Assembly (NCBI RefSeq): GCF_945269915.1
Contig: NZ_CALYOY010000003.1
Coordinates: 1-64,000 of the forward strand
Reading direction: 5' to 3'
Length of the DNA: 64,000 nt
DNA from: an uncultured Bifidobacterium sp.
GTDB taxonomy: Bacteria > Actinomycetota > Actinomycetes > Actinomycetales > Bifidobacteriaceae
The notes under the pieces are model-generated. The model was given only the letters and a program-made list of their open reading frames with translations, had not been told where the DNA came from and did no database searches. Position numbers and translations under genes: made by a program. How positions within the stretch are numbered: position 1 is the first letter of the stretch; each line of letters opens with the position of its first letter. Positions 18,909 to 27,389 of the stretch are shown piece by piece.

Positions 18909-20014
18909 TGTTTGCCTCCCTCGTGGCCATTCCGGACTGACAGGGAAGCACCGCTCTTCACCCGGGAGGAGGCGGTTCCGCCATCCACGCTATGGAATTC
19001 AGGGGTGCTCCCCAATTGTCGCGGCCCATGGACCGTCAGACGCATAACCGTGTCGAAATCGGCACGCTGCATCTGGTAACGGCCTTCCCGGACTCCGGAA
19101 TGTGCAGGGTCGGCGGCCTCCAGGAAGGTCTGTCTGTCCTCGCTTCGGATCAGGGCATCGAAGCCGGTGGCATAGGCGCGCAGACCCAGGAGCATGGATT
19201 CCTGCGCCCGGCTGATATCGCCATGGGCCCCCTGAACGAGCATGAAGGAATCCTCGAACTCGTCCTTTGGACCGGTGAAATAGACCGATCCTGCATTGAT
19301 GTAGGTGATGAAATCGGCCACACTCTCCAGGTCTGCGGTGATGTGGGTGGAGAAGAGGACCGAATGCCGCCCATCCGCTATGTAGTCGACGAGGATGTCC
19401 ATCAGCTCGTCCCTGGAGAGGACATCCAACCCGCTCGTGGGCTCGTCAAGGATGAGGAGTCTGGCATCGTGGCTCAGGGCGATGGCCAGCATGAGCTTCA
19501 TCTGCATGCCCCGGGAGAGCTTCTTGATCTTCTGCCCGGGCTGGAGTCCGAACCGTTGCAGGTAGTCGGCATAGCGCCGGGAGTTCCATCTTGGGTAGAA
19601 GGGCGCCATGATCCTCTCGGCCGCCTCCACGTACCACTGGCCGTTGAGGAAGATGGAGTCGAAGACCACACCCAGATCGCCCTTGATGGCTTCCTCCTCC
19701 TGGATGTTGTCTCGTCCCAGGACCTGGATGTCACCCGAATCTCGCCTGATCATGTTCAGGATCAGCTTGATCAGGGTTGATTTGCCGGCGCCGTTTGGAC
19801 CGATCAACCCCATGATGTATCCCAAGGGAAGATCAAGGGTCACGTCCTTGAGACCGAATCCCTCCTTGCTGGCCGCCATTCCTGTACCGCCTCTGCCAAG
19901 AAGTCCCTTCGGTCCCCTGGAATCCGGGTCATGATCAGGCCGCGCCCGGAAGCGCTTGCCGACATCACTGGCACGGAGAGCGTATTGCACATCATCCTGG
20001 CCTATTGCAGCCAT
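18905..20014 (-). CDS. ABC transporter ATP-binding protein
   Basis: A 369-aa ATPase with Walker A GPNGAGKSTLIKL, signature LSRGMQMKLMLAIAL and Walker B LLILDEPTSGLD. It is longer than a bare ATPase because of a polar N-terminal extension (residues 1-45) and about 90 additional C-terminal residues after the ABC domain. It overlaps the GntR gene by 13 bases upstream and the permease gene by 4 downstream, so the three form one operon. Confidence 0.85.
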   Translation of the reverse strand: MAAIGQDDVQYALRASDVGKRFRARPDHDPDSRGPKGLLGRGGTGMAASKEGFGLKDVTLDLPLGYIMGLIGPNGAGKSTLIKLILNMIRRDSGDIQVLGRDNIQEEEAIKGDLGVVFDSIFLNGQWYVEAAERIMAPFYPRWNSRRYADYLQRFGLQPGQKIKKLSRGMQMKLMLAIALSHDARLLILDEPTSGLDVLSRDELMDILVDYIADGRHSVLFSTHITADLESVADFITYINAGSVYFTGPKDEFEDSFMLVQGAHGDISRAQESMLLGLRAYATGFDALIRSEDRQTFLEAADPAHSGVREGRYQMQRADFDTVMRLTVHGPRQLGSTPEFHSVDGGTASSRVKSGASLSVRNGHEGGKQ

Positions 20015-20496
20015 GATTCCGTTCCCTTCCCTGGTCGCCGACGACCGGCTGACGAGAAAGGACCAGATGCGGATACGGATCCTGACGTCTCCCCGGCCCC
20101 TCGCTCAGGTACCGAGTCGGAGACGGTGTCATCCAGGACCTGCTCCAGGTTGGTACGGACCCATTCGGGGCCCATGCCTGCCTGGGCGGAAACCTGCACG
20201 GCCTCCTGCAGGAGGTTCTGGACCCTGTTCTGGAGCTGCCGGCGCATGACCTCATTGCCCCGGTCCATGACGAAGGTCCCCTTGCCCTGGATGTTCTCCA
20301 CCAGACCCTCCTGGGCCAGTTCGTTGTAAGCCCGGGTCACGGTGAGCACGGACACCCTGAGTTCGCGGGCCAGGTGGCGCAGAGAGGGGAGCCCCTCCCC
20401 CGCCGCCAGGTCGCCGGACAGGATGGCAGAACGTATCTGGTCTTCTATCTGCTGGTAAATCGGCTTTCCGGACACGGATGAGATGATCAGTTTCAT
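20002..20496 (-). CDS. GntR family regulator, YtrA type
   Basis: A 164-aa protein with an N-terminal winged helix-turn-helix (GKPIYQQIEDQIRSAILSGD, SLRHLARELRVSVLTVTRAY) and only a short C-terminal helical region, as in the YtrA subfamily. These regulators repress adjacent ABC exporters. The frame opens at 20547, but GAAGGAGG precedes the ATG at 20496, which begins MKLIISSVSG. Palindromes just upstream are likely its own operator. Confidence 0.88.
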   Translation of the reverse strand: MKLIISSVSGKPIYQQIEDQIRSAILSGDLAAGEGLPSLRHLARELRVSVLTVTRAYNELAQEGLVENIQGKGTFVMDRGNEVMRRQLQNRVQNLLQEAVQVSAQAGMGPEWVRTNLEQVLDDTVSDSVPERGAGETSGSVSASGPFSSAGRRRPGKGTESWLQ

Positions 20497-20542
20497 CCAG
20501 TCCTCCTTCTGTGTTTGAACAGGAACCGCCCGGTTAGGCTGT

Positions 20543-20610
20543 ATCACTGTTTAGCTATACAATATAACAGTTTGGCCAACTGTGCAAGTCGGTTATATAA
20601 CAGTTGCCCG
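20543..20610 (-). promoter_or_regulatory. Promoter and operator candidates for the YtrA-type operon
   Basis: Two overlapping inverted repeats are visible. CTGTT/AACAG half-sites (20547-20570) flank an AT-rich core, and ACAGTTTGGCCAACTGT is near-perfect at 20567-20583. A third AACAGTTG half-site lies at 20599-20606. On the minus strand TTGCAC and TATTGT hexamers with 17-base spacing overlap these repeats, as expected for a repressor operator. Confidence 0.5.
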
Positions 20611-20657
20611 TATCTCCCAGTCGAAAGACATCACCCATGGAACCTAATCGGCTTCAT

Positions 20658-20671
20658 GGGGGGGGGGGGGG
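20658..20671. repeat. Homopolymer of 14 G
   Basis: An uninterrupted G14 tract lies in the non-coding gap between the HAD phosphatase gene and the YtrA-type regulator. Such tracts slip readily in replication and in sequencing. Confidence 0.9.
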
Positions 20672-20802
20672 CAAGAAGCCTGTTCACAGTGATGGTCATG
20701 CCCGTGATTTCAGGTTCGCCCATGAGACGTTGGGAGGCCCCTGCAAGAACGGTTCGCTCTTATGCATTACCTCATTGGGCGAAGAAAGGGATGAAGGACC
20801 GC

Positions 20803-21468
20803 TCAGATCCGGAGTGGCGCCTGCTCGAAATCGTGGATGCCGCCGTCCGCCTCCTGGCAGATGCGCTCCCAGTCCCTGTCGGAGGAAGAGTCATACATGG
20901 CCCAGACCCGCATGCCCAGTGACTTGGCCGTGCGCACCGCGATAAGGATGTCCTCGAAGACCGTGCACCTTTCAGGAGGCAGACCGAGCCCCCTTGCGGC
21001 ATGGAGGAAGATGTCCGGGCGCTCCTTGCCCCCCGGACCGGCGTCGTCGACACTGCAGACCATGTCGAAGCAATCCCGGATGCCGGCATGCTCCAGGGCG
21101 GTCTCCCTCAGCCGGGGGGCCAGACTGGTCGCCACGGCCAATCGGGCCCCGGTATTGCGCAGGTGATGCAGGTAGTCAAGGGCGTGCGGCTTAGGCCTGA
21201 CCTTGGTGGCATACAGTTCCTGGGCAGTATCGTTCCATTCACTCATCAGGTCCTTCCAGTCCTCATCCAAGGAGAATCGCCTGATGGTGTAGTCGGCTAT
21301 GTCGCCGAACTGCATGGCCGCCACCTCGTGGGCGTAGTCGGCGGGCATGGGGATGCCACGACGCTCGAAGAAGATCCTGTCCACTTCCGCCCAGACACCC
21401 ATGGAATCCAAGAGGGTCCCATCCAAATCGAAAATAGCGCCCTTACCGGCATTGACAGGCTGTGTCAT
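20803..21468 (-). CDS. HAD-IA family phosphatase (beta-phosphoglucomutase-like)
   Basis: 221 aa. The catalytic FDLDGTLLDSMGVW motif is at residues 14-27. An alpha-helical cap (about 30-95) follows, then LAVATSLAPRLRETALEHAG (motif II region) and the KERPDIFLHAARGLG / FEDILIAVRTAKSLGM metal-binding region. Substrate unknown; this branch covers sugar phosphates and nucleotides. Confidence 0.85.
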   Translation of the reverse strand: MTQPVNAGKGAIFDLDGTLLDSMGVWAEVDRIFFERRGIPMPADYAHEVAAMQFGDIADYTIRRFSLDEDWKDLMSEWNDTAQELYATKVRPKPHALDYLHHLRNTGARLAVATSLAPRLRETALEHAGIRDCFDMVCSVDDAGPGGKERPDIFLHAARGLGLPPERCTVFEDILIAVRTAKSLGMRVWAMYDSSSDRDWERICQEADGGIHDFEQAPLRI

Positions 21469-21541
21469 CCTGGACGGCCATCCTTTCCGGTTTTTCGAAC
21501 CCCTGATGCTTCTGATGTGGTGAAAAACGTTCCCGCATCAG

Positions 21542-23275
21542 CTAGAGACGGCTGGAATCGAGGAGCTCCCGTGCATGCTCCAGGGAGGTCTCCGACTCGC
21601 TCCCGGCCAGCATGCGGGCGATTTCCCGCTGGCGGGATTCACCGCTGACCTGACTTATGACCGTTTCCACCCCGCCAGCCTGGCCGGCCCCCTTGGAGAC
21701 CACAAAATGGGCATCGGCCCAGGAAGCCACCTGGGGCAGGTGGGTGACCACAATCACCTGGGATGTGGCCGCCAGCCTGGCCAGACGACGTCCCAGCTCC
21801 ACGGCGGCACGACCGCCCACACCGGCATCGACCTCATCAAAGATGAAGGTCATGGAAGGCCCGGCCTCATCCCGGCCGTCTCCGGATTTCCGGTCAATGG
21901 CCCTGGCATCGGCCGCCACCAGCTCCATGGCCAGCATCAGACGGCTCAGCTCACCGCCCGAGGCGCTCTTGCCCATGGGCAACCGGGGCGACCCCGGGTA
22001 GGGGGTGAAGAGGAAGGCTATATCATCCAGCCCCTGCGAATCCAGGGCCTCGTCGGGCCGTTGGACGATCTTGACCTCCAGGCCGGCCCCTGCCATGGCC
22101 AGGGATTTCAGCTCATCAGAGACCTTGCCACCCAGGTCTCGTCCGGCCTTGTCCCTAACCCGAGAAAGAGCCCTGGCCGCTTGCAGGGCCCGGTCCCTCT
22201 CCAGGTCGCACCGGTCCTGGAGCTCCTGGAGCTTCTCGGGCGAGGCGTCCATATCTTCCAGGTCCAACCGGGACTTCTCCCGCCAGGCCAGCACATCATC
22301 AATGGTGGGCCCCCAACGCCGGGTCAGCTCCGATAGATCGTGGATCCGGGCGTTGATCCTGTCCAGGTCGCCCTCCTGAACCTCGTCATCCACCTCGCTG
22401 CTCAGGGTGAAGACCAGGTCCGCCAGGTCGGTGTTGATTGACCGCAGCCGTTCGGCGCTCTCCTTGAAGACCCCATCCACCCCGATCCCATCCAGGGCGG
22501 AGATGGCCTGGTCGATCAGTCCTGAGACCGAGGGCCCATCCCCGTCAGGATCGACCTGGGAGGCATCCAAGGCTCCCAGCGCCACCCGCAGCCCCTGGCT
22601 GATCTGGGCGGCATGCTCAATCCTGTCGCGTTGCAGGTGCAGATCATCGTCCTCCCCGGGATGGGGATCCACCCGATCGATCCGGTCAATGGACTCACGC
22701 AGGTAGTCGGCCTGGGCCGCCATGCCCGTCTCCTGATTGCGCAGGGTCTCCAGGTGCTCCCTGGTCTCCTGGTAGGTTGCCCAGGCCGCACGGAAGGCGG
22801 CCAGTTCCTGCCCGTCACGGGCATAGGCATCCAGGAAGTCCCGTTGCCGGCCCGGAGCGGCCATCCTCAGCTGATCGGCCTGACCGTGCACGGTGATCAG
22901 GTCGGCGGAGACCTCCTCAAGTAAGGAACGAGGGGCCGTCCGCCCGTTGACGCTCGCCCGGGAACGTCCCGTGACCGGAATCGACCGGGAGATGAAAATC
23001 TGGCCATCCTCCTCACCGGGCAGTCCCGCCTGGCTGATGACCTCGACAGGGGCGCGATCCCCCTCCGGCAGGAAGATGCCCTGAACCCAGGCCTCGGAAG
23101 AACCCGGCGCAACCAGGTCGGACCGGGTCGGAGCCCCGGAGATCAGTCTGATGGCATTGAGCAGCATGGACTTGCCGGCCCCGGTCTCCCCGGTGATGGC
23201 CGTCATGCCGGAAGCGGGTCGCAGCAAGGCCTGGTGGATGGGTCCCAGATCACGGACTTCCAATTCTTCCAGCAT
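21542..23275 (-). CDS. recN: DNA repair protein RecN
   Basis: A 577-aa SMC-like ATPase for double-strand break repair. Walker A is in TAITGETGAGKSMLL, a central coiled coil spans about residues 150-370, and SGGELSRLMLAMEL plus FDEVDAGVGGRAAVELGR form the C-terminal ATPase half. The longest frame starts at 23341, but the family sequence begins MLEELEVRDLG at 23275, which shares one base with the nadK stop (TGATG). It is coupled to nadK, a common actinobacterial order. Confidence 0.92.
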   Translation of the reverse strand: MLEELEVRDLGPIHQALLRPASGMTAITGETGAGKSMLLNAIRLISGAPTRSDLVAPGSSEAWVQGIFLPEGDRAPVEVISQAGLPGEEDGQIFISRSIPVTGRSRASVNGRTAPRSLLEEVSADLITVHGQADQLRMAAPGRQRDFLDAYARDGQELAAFRAAWATYQETREHLETLRNQETGMAAQADYLRESIDRIDRVDPHPGEDDDLHLQRDRIEHAAQISQGLRVALGALDASQVDPDGDGPSVSGLIDQAISALDGIGVDGVFKESAERLRSINTDLADLVFTLSSEVDDEVQEGDLDRINARIHDLSELTRRWGPTIDDVLAWREKSRLDLEDMDASPEKLQELQDRCDLERDRALQAARALSRVRDKAGRDLGGKVSDELKSLAMAGAGLEVKIVQRPDEALDSQGLDDIAFLFTPYPGSPRLPMGKSASGGELSRLMLAMELVAADARAIDRKSGDGRDEAGPSMTFIFDEVDAGVGGRAAVELGRRLARLAATSQVIVVTHLPQVASWADAHFVVSKGAGQAGGVETVISQVSGESRQREIARMLAGSESETSLEHARELLDSSRL

Positions 23276-24198
23276 CAGCGGCCCCCGTCGGGTACCCGGG
23301 TACCGGTCCCGGGGAGGTTGGGCTTGTGCTGCTCGCGCCATCCGACAACCGGCAGGTCGAACTTGGAGACCAGCCGCTGGGTGAAGGGCACCCCGGACAG
23401 GCGGGCAAGGCGAAGGATGTCATGGGACTGACGGACGACGACCCGGGACTCCCTGGGAACCTCGCGCTGGCGCCGCCCGTCGTTGCATATCCAGCCGGCC
23501 GACTGGGAGTCCCCCAGGATGTCCAGGGTAAAGGTGGAATCCGGGCCGATGATCAGGGATCGGGCGAAGAGGGCGTGGGCCGCGATGGGCACCATCTGCA
23601 GGGAACGGGCATCGGGCCAGACGATGGGCCCCCCGACCGAGAAGGCGTAGGCGGTCGACCCGGTGGGGGTGGCCACGATCATTCCGTCGCACCCGAAGGA
23701 GCTCATCTCCACATCGTCCACCCGTACGGAGACCTCGATCATCTTGCCCCGGTCATAGCGCTCCAGGGTCATGTCGTTCAGGGCCCAGTCGGTCAGGGGC
23801 TCATCGGCCCCCGGAAGCCAAAGGTCCACATGGGCCACCATGCGTTCGTCGATGGAGTAGTCGTGGTCGGCCACCCGTCGGATGGCCTCCCCTATCTGGA
23901 AGCTCTCGAATTCGGCAAGGAACCCGATATGGCCCAGGTTGACCCCCAGTATGGGTACCTCGGTGCACTTCACCAGCTCGGCCGCGCGCAGGATGGTCCC
24001 GTCCCCTCCCAGGACGATGACGATCTCGGTGTCGTCCTGGACCCGCTGCGAGGGTTCACCGAAGGCGGGGGCCTCGATGTTGTCGATGATGTCGACCCTG
24101 AAGCCGTCGGTCTGGAGCTGATGGACCACCTCGTTGACCAGGTTGCCGCTGGAGCGCACGCTGCTGTGCGTGACCACCACCGCGTTGCGTTTGCCCAT
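23275..24198 (-). CDS. nadK: NAD kinase
   Basis: A 307-aa NAD+ kinase supplying NADP+. LGGDGTILRAAEL (GGDG motif), NLGHIGFLAEFE and TGSTAYAFSVGGPIV are the conserved substrate and ATP sites. The frame opens at 24258, but GGGAGGT precedes MPMGKRN, and the second ATG (24198) has the proper spacing, so I use it. It precedes recN with a one-base overlap. Confidence 0.92.
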   Translation of the reverse strand: MGKRNAVVVTHSSVRSSGNLVNEVVHQLQTDGFRVDIIDNIEAPAFGEPSQRVQDDTEIVIVLGGDGTILRAAELVKCTEVPILGVNLGHIGFLAEFESFQIGEAIRRVADHDYSIDERMVAHVDLWLPGADEPLTDWALNDMTLERYDRGKMIEVSVRVDDVEMSSFGCDGMIVATPTGSTAYAFSVGGPIVWPDARSLQMVPIAAHALFARSLIIGPDSTFTLDILGDSQSAGWICNDGRRQREVPRESRVVVRQSHDILRLARLSGVPFTQRLVSKFDLPVVGWREQHKPNLPGTGTRVPDGGR

Positions 24199-24318
24199 GG
24201 GCATACCTCCCAAGTATGACCTTGACGGCCCATGACGGGGACCGGACCTGTCACCCATCGGCGAGCCGCAGTGTTTTCCATCCTATCCGCTCCGCCCAAC
24301 AGACCGGATGGAACCGGC

Positions 24319-25677
24319 TCAGGCCTTTCGCCTGTCCGCCTTCTTCCGGGGGGACCGGTCGCTCAGATACCGGGGCGGGCGCAGACCGTCCACGGCCTCG
24401 GTGTCTACCAGGACCTTGGTCACATCATCCCTGTCGGGAATCTCGAACATGGCATCCTCCAGGGTCCGCTCGATGATACCCCGCAGACCCCTGGCCCCGA
24501 CCCCGCCTTCCATGGCGATGTCGGCCACCCGATCCAGGGCCTCGTCAGTGAACTCCAGGTCGGTGCCGTCGTCCAGGAACATGCGCCGGTACTGGTTGAC
24601 CAGGGCGTTGTCGGGTTGGGTCAGGACCTGCCTGAGCTGTTCCACCGAAAGGGGCCTCAGGGTCGAAACGACCGGAAGGCGGCCGATGAACTCGGGCAGG
24701 AGTCCGAACTCCTCCAGGTCATCGGCGTTCACCTGGGCCAGGATGTCCTCGTCGGGAACCTGCGATTGCGCCCGGGAGACCGAGAATCCGCTTTCATGCA
24801 CCCCCAGACGCCTGCGGACGATATCCTCCAAGCCCACGAAGGCCCCTCCACAGATGAAGAGGATGTTCCGGGTGTTCATCTTGACGGTCCTGGCCTCACC
24901 GTGCTTGCGGGAGCCCTCCAGGGGAACGGAGGCCACGGTGCCCTCGATGATCTTGAGAAGCGCCTGTTGAACACCCTCCCCCGACACGTCACGGGTGATG
25001 GATGTGTTCTCGCCGGACTTGCGGGCTATCTTGTCAATCTCGTCGATGTAGATGATGCCGTGCTGGGCCCTGTCCAGGTTTCCATTGGCCCCCTGAAGGA
25101 GCCGCTGCAGGACCGTCTCCACGTCATCACCCACATACCCGGCCTCGGTCAGGGTCGTGGCATCGGTGATGATGAAGGGGACGTTCATGATTCTCGCCAG
25201 GGTCTGGGCCAGGTAGGTCTTGCCCACACCCGTCGGCCCCAACAGGAGGATGTTGGACTTGGCCACCTGCGCACGGAGGGCCGGATCCGCCTGCACCCCA
25301 GCGGTCTGTCCGTCATCGGATCTGATCACCATGGGGATCTGGTCCGGATCATCCACATCCGACTGCAGGTCGCTCAACTCCATATTGACCCGCTTATAGT
25401 GGTTGTAGACGGCCACCGACAGGGTCTTCTTGGCCGCCTCCTGGCCGATCACGTACCTGTTCAGGTAGTCGAATATACGGCTGGGCACCGGCAGGGAGCG
25501 CCGGTCCTTGGCGGCATCCTTGGCCTTGTCCTCCTGGATGATCTGCATGCAGAGCTGGATGCACTCGTCACAGATGGCCGACGATGGCCCCTTGACCAGG
25601 CGGCGCACCTGGTGCTCGTTCTTCCCGCAGAACTCGCACCGGCTCAGGCCGTCATTGTAGCTGACCACTCGTCCCAT
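24319..25677 (-). CDS. clpX: ATP-dependent Clp protease ATP-binding subunit ClpX
   Basis: A 452-aa AAA+ unfoldase that feeds substrates to ClpP. The N-terminal C4 zinc-binding domain ([10 protein letters not shown]...CDEC), Walker [13 protein letters not shown], Walker [12 protein letters not shown], and the C-terminal sensor 2 region [10 protein letters not shown] are present. It lies 167 bases downstream of clpP2. Confidence 0.94.
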   Translation of the reverse strand: MGRVVSYNDGLSRCEFCGKNEHQVRRLVKGPSSAICDECIQLCMQIIQEDKAKDAAKDRRSLPVPSRIFDYLNRYVIGQEAAKKTLSVAVYNHYKRVNMELSDLQSDVDDPDQIPMVIRSDDGQTAGVQADPALRAQVAKSNILLLGPTGVGKTYLAQTLARIMNVPFIITDATTLTEAGYVGDDVETVLQRLLQGANGNLDRAQHGIIYIDEIDKIARKSGENTSITRDVSGEGVQQALLKIIEGTVASVPLEGSRKHGEARTVKMNTRNILFICGGAFVGLEDIVRRRLGVHESGFSVSRAQSQVPDEDILAQVNADDLEEFGLLPEFIGRLPVVSTLRPLSVEQLRQVLTQPDNALVNQYRRMFLDDGTDLEFTDEALDRVADIAMEGGVGARGLRGIIERTLEDAMFEIPDRDDVTKVLVDTEAVDGLRPPRYLSDRSPRKKADRRKA

Positions 25678-25844
25678 CGCTCAACCTTCCCGTTGAATCG
25701 TCGAGGCCCCACAGGAATCCCTCCCATTCTTACCCATGATAGGCCAGGGTGGGCCCGTCCGTCATGACAATCCCCGGTTGCGTCTGAACCAGTGCACAAC
25801 CGGGGACCAGGGTCTCTCCCCAAATGGAACCGTGCAGGGCCCGC

Positions 25845-26525
25845 CTACTTGCGGTGTTCCAGCACCTCATCGACCATCCCGTACTCCTTGGCCTCCTGGG
25901 CCGTGAGGATGGTGTCGATCTCGATGTCCTTGCGAATCTTCTCGACCTTCTGACCGGTGTGCTTGGCCAGGGTCTCCTCCAGCCAGGTCCTCATGCGCAG
26001 CATCTCCTTGGCCTGGATCTCGATCTCGGTGGCCTTGCCGAAGTCCTGCTCCATGGCCGGCTGGTGGATCAGCACCCGGGCATTGGGCAGGATGAGCCTC
26101 TTGCCCTTGGTGCCGGCAGCCAGGAGGATGGCTGCGGCCGAGGCGGCCTGCCCCAGGCAGACGGTCTGCACATCAGGCTTGATGTACTGCATGGTGTCGT
26201 AGATGGCGGTCATGGCCGTCATGGAACCACCGGGCGAGTTGATGTAGATGATCACATCCCGGTTGGGGTCCTGGCTCTCCAGAACCAGGAGCTGGGCCAT
26301 GATGTCATCGGCCGAGGTGTCATCGACCTGGACACCCATGAAGATGATCCGGTCGTCGAAAAGCCGGGTATAGGGATCCTGGCGCTTGTAGCCGTAAGGG
26401 GTGCGCTCCTCGAACTGGGGAAGCACATACCTGTCCTGGGGCATGGCCGCCAGGCCACGGGGGCCGGCCAGACGCTGGGCCCGTGCCACGAATTTCGCTT
26501 CTTCTGATGCCATGGAACAGCTCAC
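25845..26525 (-). CDS. clpP2: ATP-dependent Clp protease proteolytic subunit 2
   Basis: A 226-aa serine protease subunit of the ClpP1P2 tetradecamer. The catalytic serine is in [16 protein letters not shown] and the histidine in ARVLIHQP. The upstream GTG (26525) overlaps the clpP1 stop as GTGA; an internal ATG at 26513 (MASEEAKF) is an equally plausible start. Actinobacteria need both ClpP paralogues. Confidence 0.93.
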   Translation of the reverse strand: MSCSMASEEAKFVARAQRLAGPRGLAAMPQDRYVLPQFEERTPYGYKRQDPYTRLFDDRIIFMGVQVDDTSADDIMAQLLVLESQDPNRDVIIYINSPGGSMTAMTAIYDTMQYIKPDVQTVCLGQAASAAAILLAAGTKGKRLILPNARVLIHQPAMEQDFGKATEIEIQAKEMLRMRTWLEETLAKHTGQKVEKIRKDIEIDTILTAQEAKEYGMVDEVLEHRK

Positions 26526-27139
26526 TTCCCTTCCTGGGCGCTCATGGTGCCCGGGGTGGTCACGATCTTGTCAACGAAGCCGTACTCCAGGGCCTGCTGG
26601 GCCGTGAACCAGTGGTCGTACTCGTTGTCGCGGTAAATCTCCTCCAGGGTGTGCCCGGTCTGCTCGGCCGTCAATTCCGAGAGGGACTTCTTCATGTCCA
26701 TGATCAGCTCCGCGTTGATCCGAACATCGGTGGCCGTGCCACCCACACCGCCCGAGGGCTGGTGCATGAGGACCCGGGCGTGCGAGGTGACGAAGCGCTT
26801 GCCCTTGGCCCCGCTGGACAGGAGGAACTGCGCCATGGATGCGGCCATGCCCACGGCCACGGTGGCCACGTCGGGCTCGATCAGCTGCATGGTGTCGTAG
26901 ATGGCCATGCCGGCCGTGATGGAACCGCCGGGGGAATTGATATAGAGCCAGATGTCCTTCTTGGGGTCCTCGGCCGCCAGCATCAGCAACTGGGCGCAGA
27001 TGACGTTGGCGTTGGCATCCTTGACCTCATCACCCAACCAGATGATCCGGTCCTTGAGCAGTCTGTTGAAAATGGGGTCGGTCACCGCAGGGGCCTCCCC
27101 CTCCTCCATGACGGGGCTGGTTGCAAGTGTATTGCTCAC
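26522..27139 (-). CDS. clpP1: ATP-dependent Clp protease proteolytic subunit 1
   Basis: 205 aa, the first ClpP paralogue. The catalytic serine lies in [15 protein letters not shown] and the histidine in [10 protein letters not shown]. The frame is open from 27169, but AAGGAG lies six bases before the GTG at 27139 (VSNTLATSP), so that is the preferred start. It overlaps clpP2. A ClgR-like site lies upstream. Confidence 0.93.
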   Translation of the reverse strand: MSNTLATSPVMEEGEAPAVTDPIFNRLLKDRIIWLGDEVKDANANVICAQLLMLAAEDPKKDIWLYINSPGGSITAGMAIYDTMQLIEPDVATVAVGMAASMAQFLLSSGAKGKRFVTSHARVLMHQPSGGVGGTATDVRINAELIMDMKKSLSELTAEQTGHTLEEIYRDNEYDHWFTAQQALEYGFVDKIVTTPGTMSAQEGK

Positions 27140-27204
27140 CGTGTCTCCTTCGATAAACGTGTCATGCATTCGAGCCTAGCGCCCGGAACCGACGCATGGG
27201 GGGA

Positions 27205-27223
27205 CTTCCGCTCTTTGCGCAAC
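27205..27223. promoter_or_regulatory. Possible ClgR operator before clpP1
   Basis: CGC-N5-GCG (27209-27219) lies 66 bases before the clpP1 GTG start. ClgR operators before actinobacterial clp genes have the same CGC-five-base-GCG skeleton. The inner bases do not fully match the published consensus as I remember it, so this is tentative. Confidence 0.35.
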
Positions 27224-27280
27224 CCCTGGAGGGTTTGCACGGGCCAGGTGGGATGCGCCCGGGCCGGGGCACAAACACAA

Positions 27281-27311
27281 GGATGCCCGGCGAAGTCATC
27301 GCCGGGCATCC
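27281..27311 (-). terminator. Intrinsic terminator of tig
   Basis: A perfect 13-bp stem (GGATGCCCGGCGA with TCGCCGGGCATCC) and a 5-base loop are followed on the minus strand by a T-rich tail, TTGTGTTTGTG. Confidence 0.8.
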
Positions 27312-27334
27312 CATGATCAAGCGGTCATCTCACC

Positions 27335-27347
27335 GGGGGGGGGGGGG
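27335..27347. repeat. Homopolymer of 13 G
   Basis: G13 on the plus strand (C13 in the tig transcript) lies between the tig stop codon and its terminator hairpin. It is non-coding. Confidence 0.9.
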
Positions 27348-27389
27348 TCACAGGCAGCCGAAGCGACCCGGTCCCCGTGGATGGGGAGG

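Noticed and set aside
20658..20762. ATG followed by the G14 tract as the start of a poly-glycine coding frame
   Set aside because: No ribosome binding site, no similarity, and the frame runs antisense into the HAD phosphatase gene.
24232..25767. 511-aa plus-strand open frame opposite clpX
   Set aside because: Antisense shadow of clpX with low-complexity His/Gly/Gln composition.
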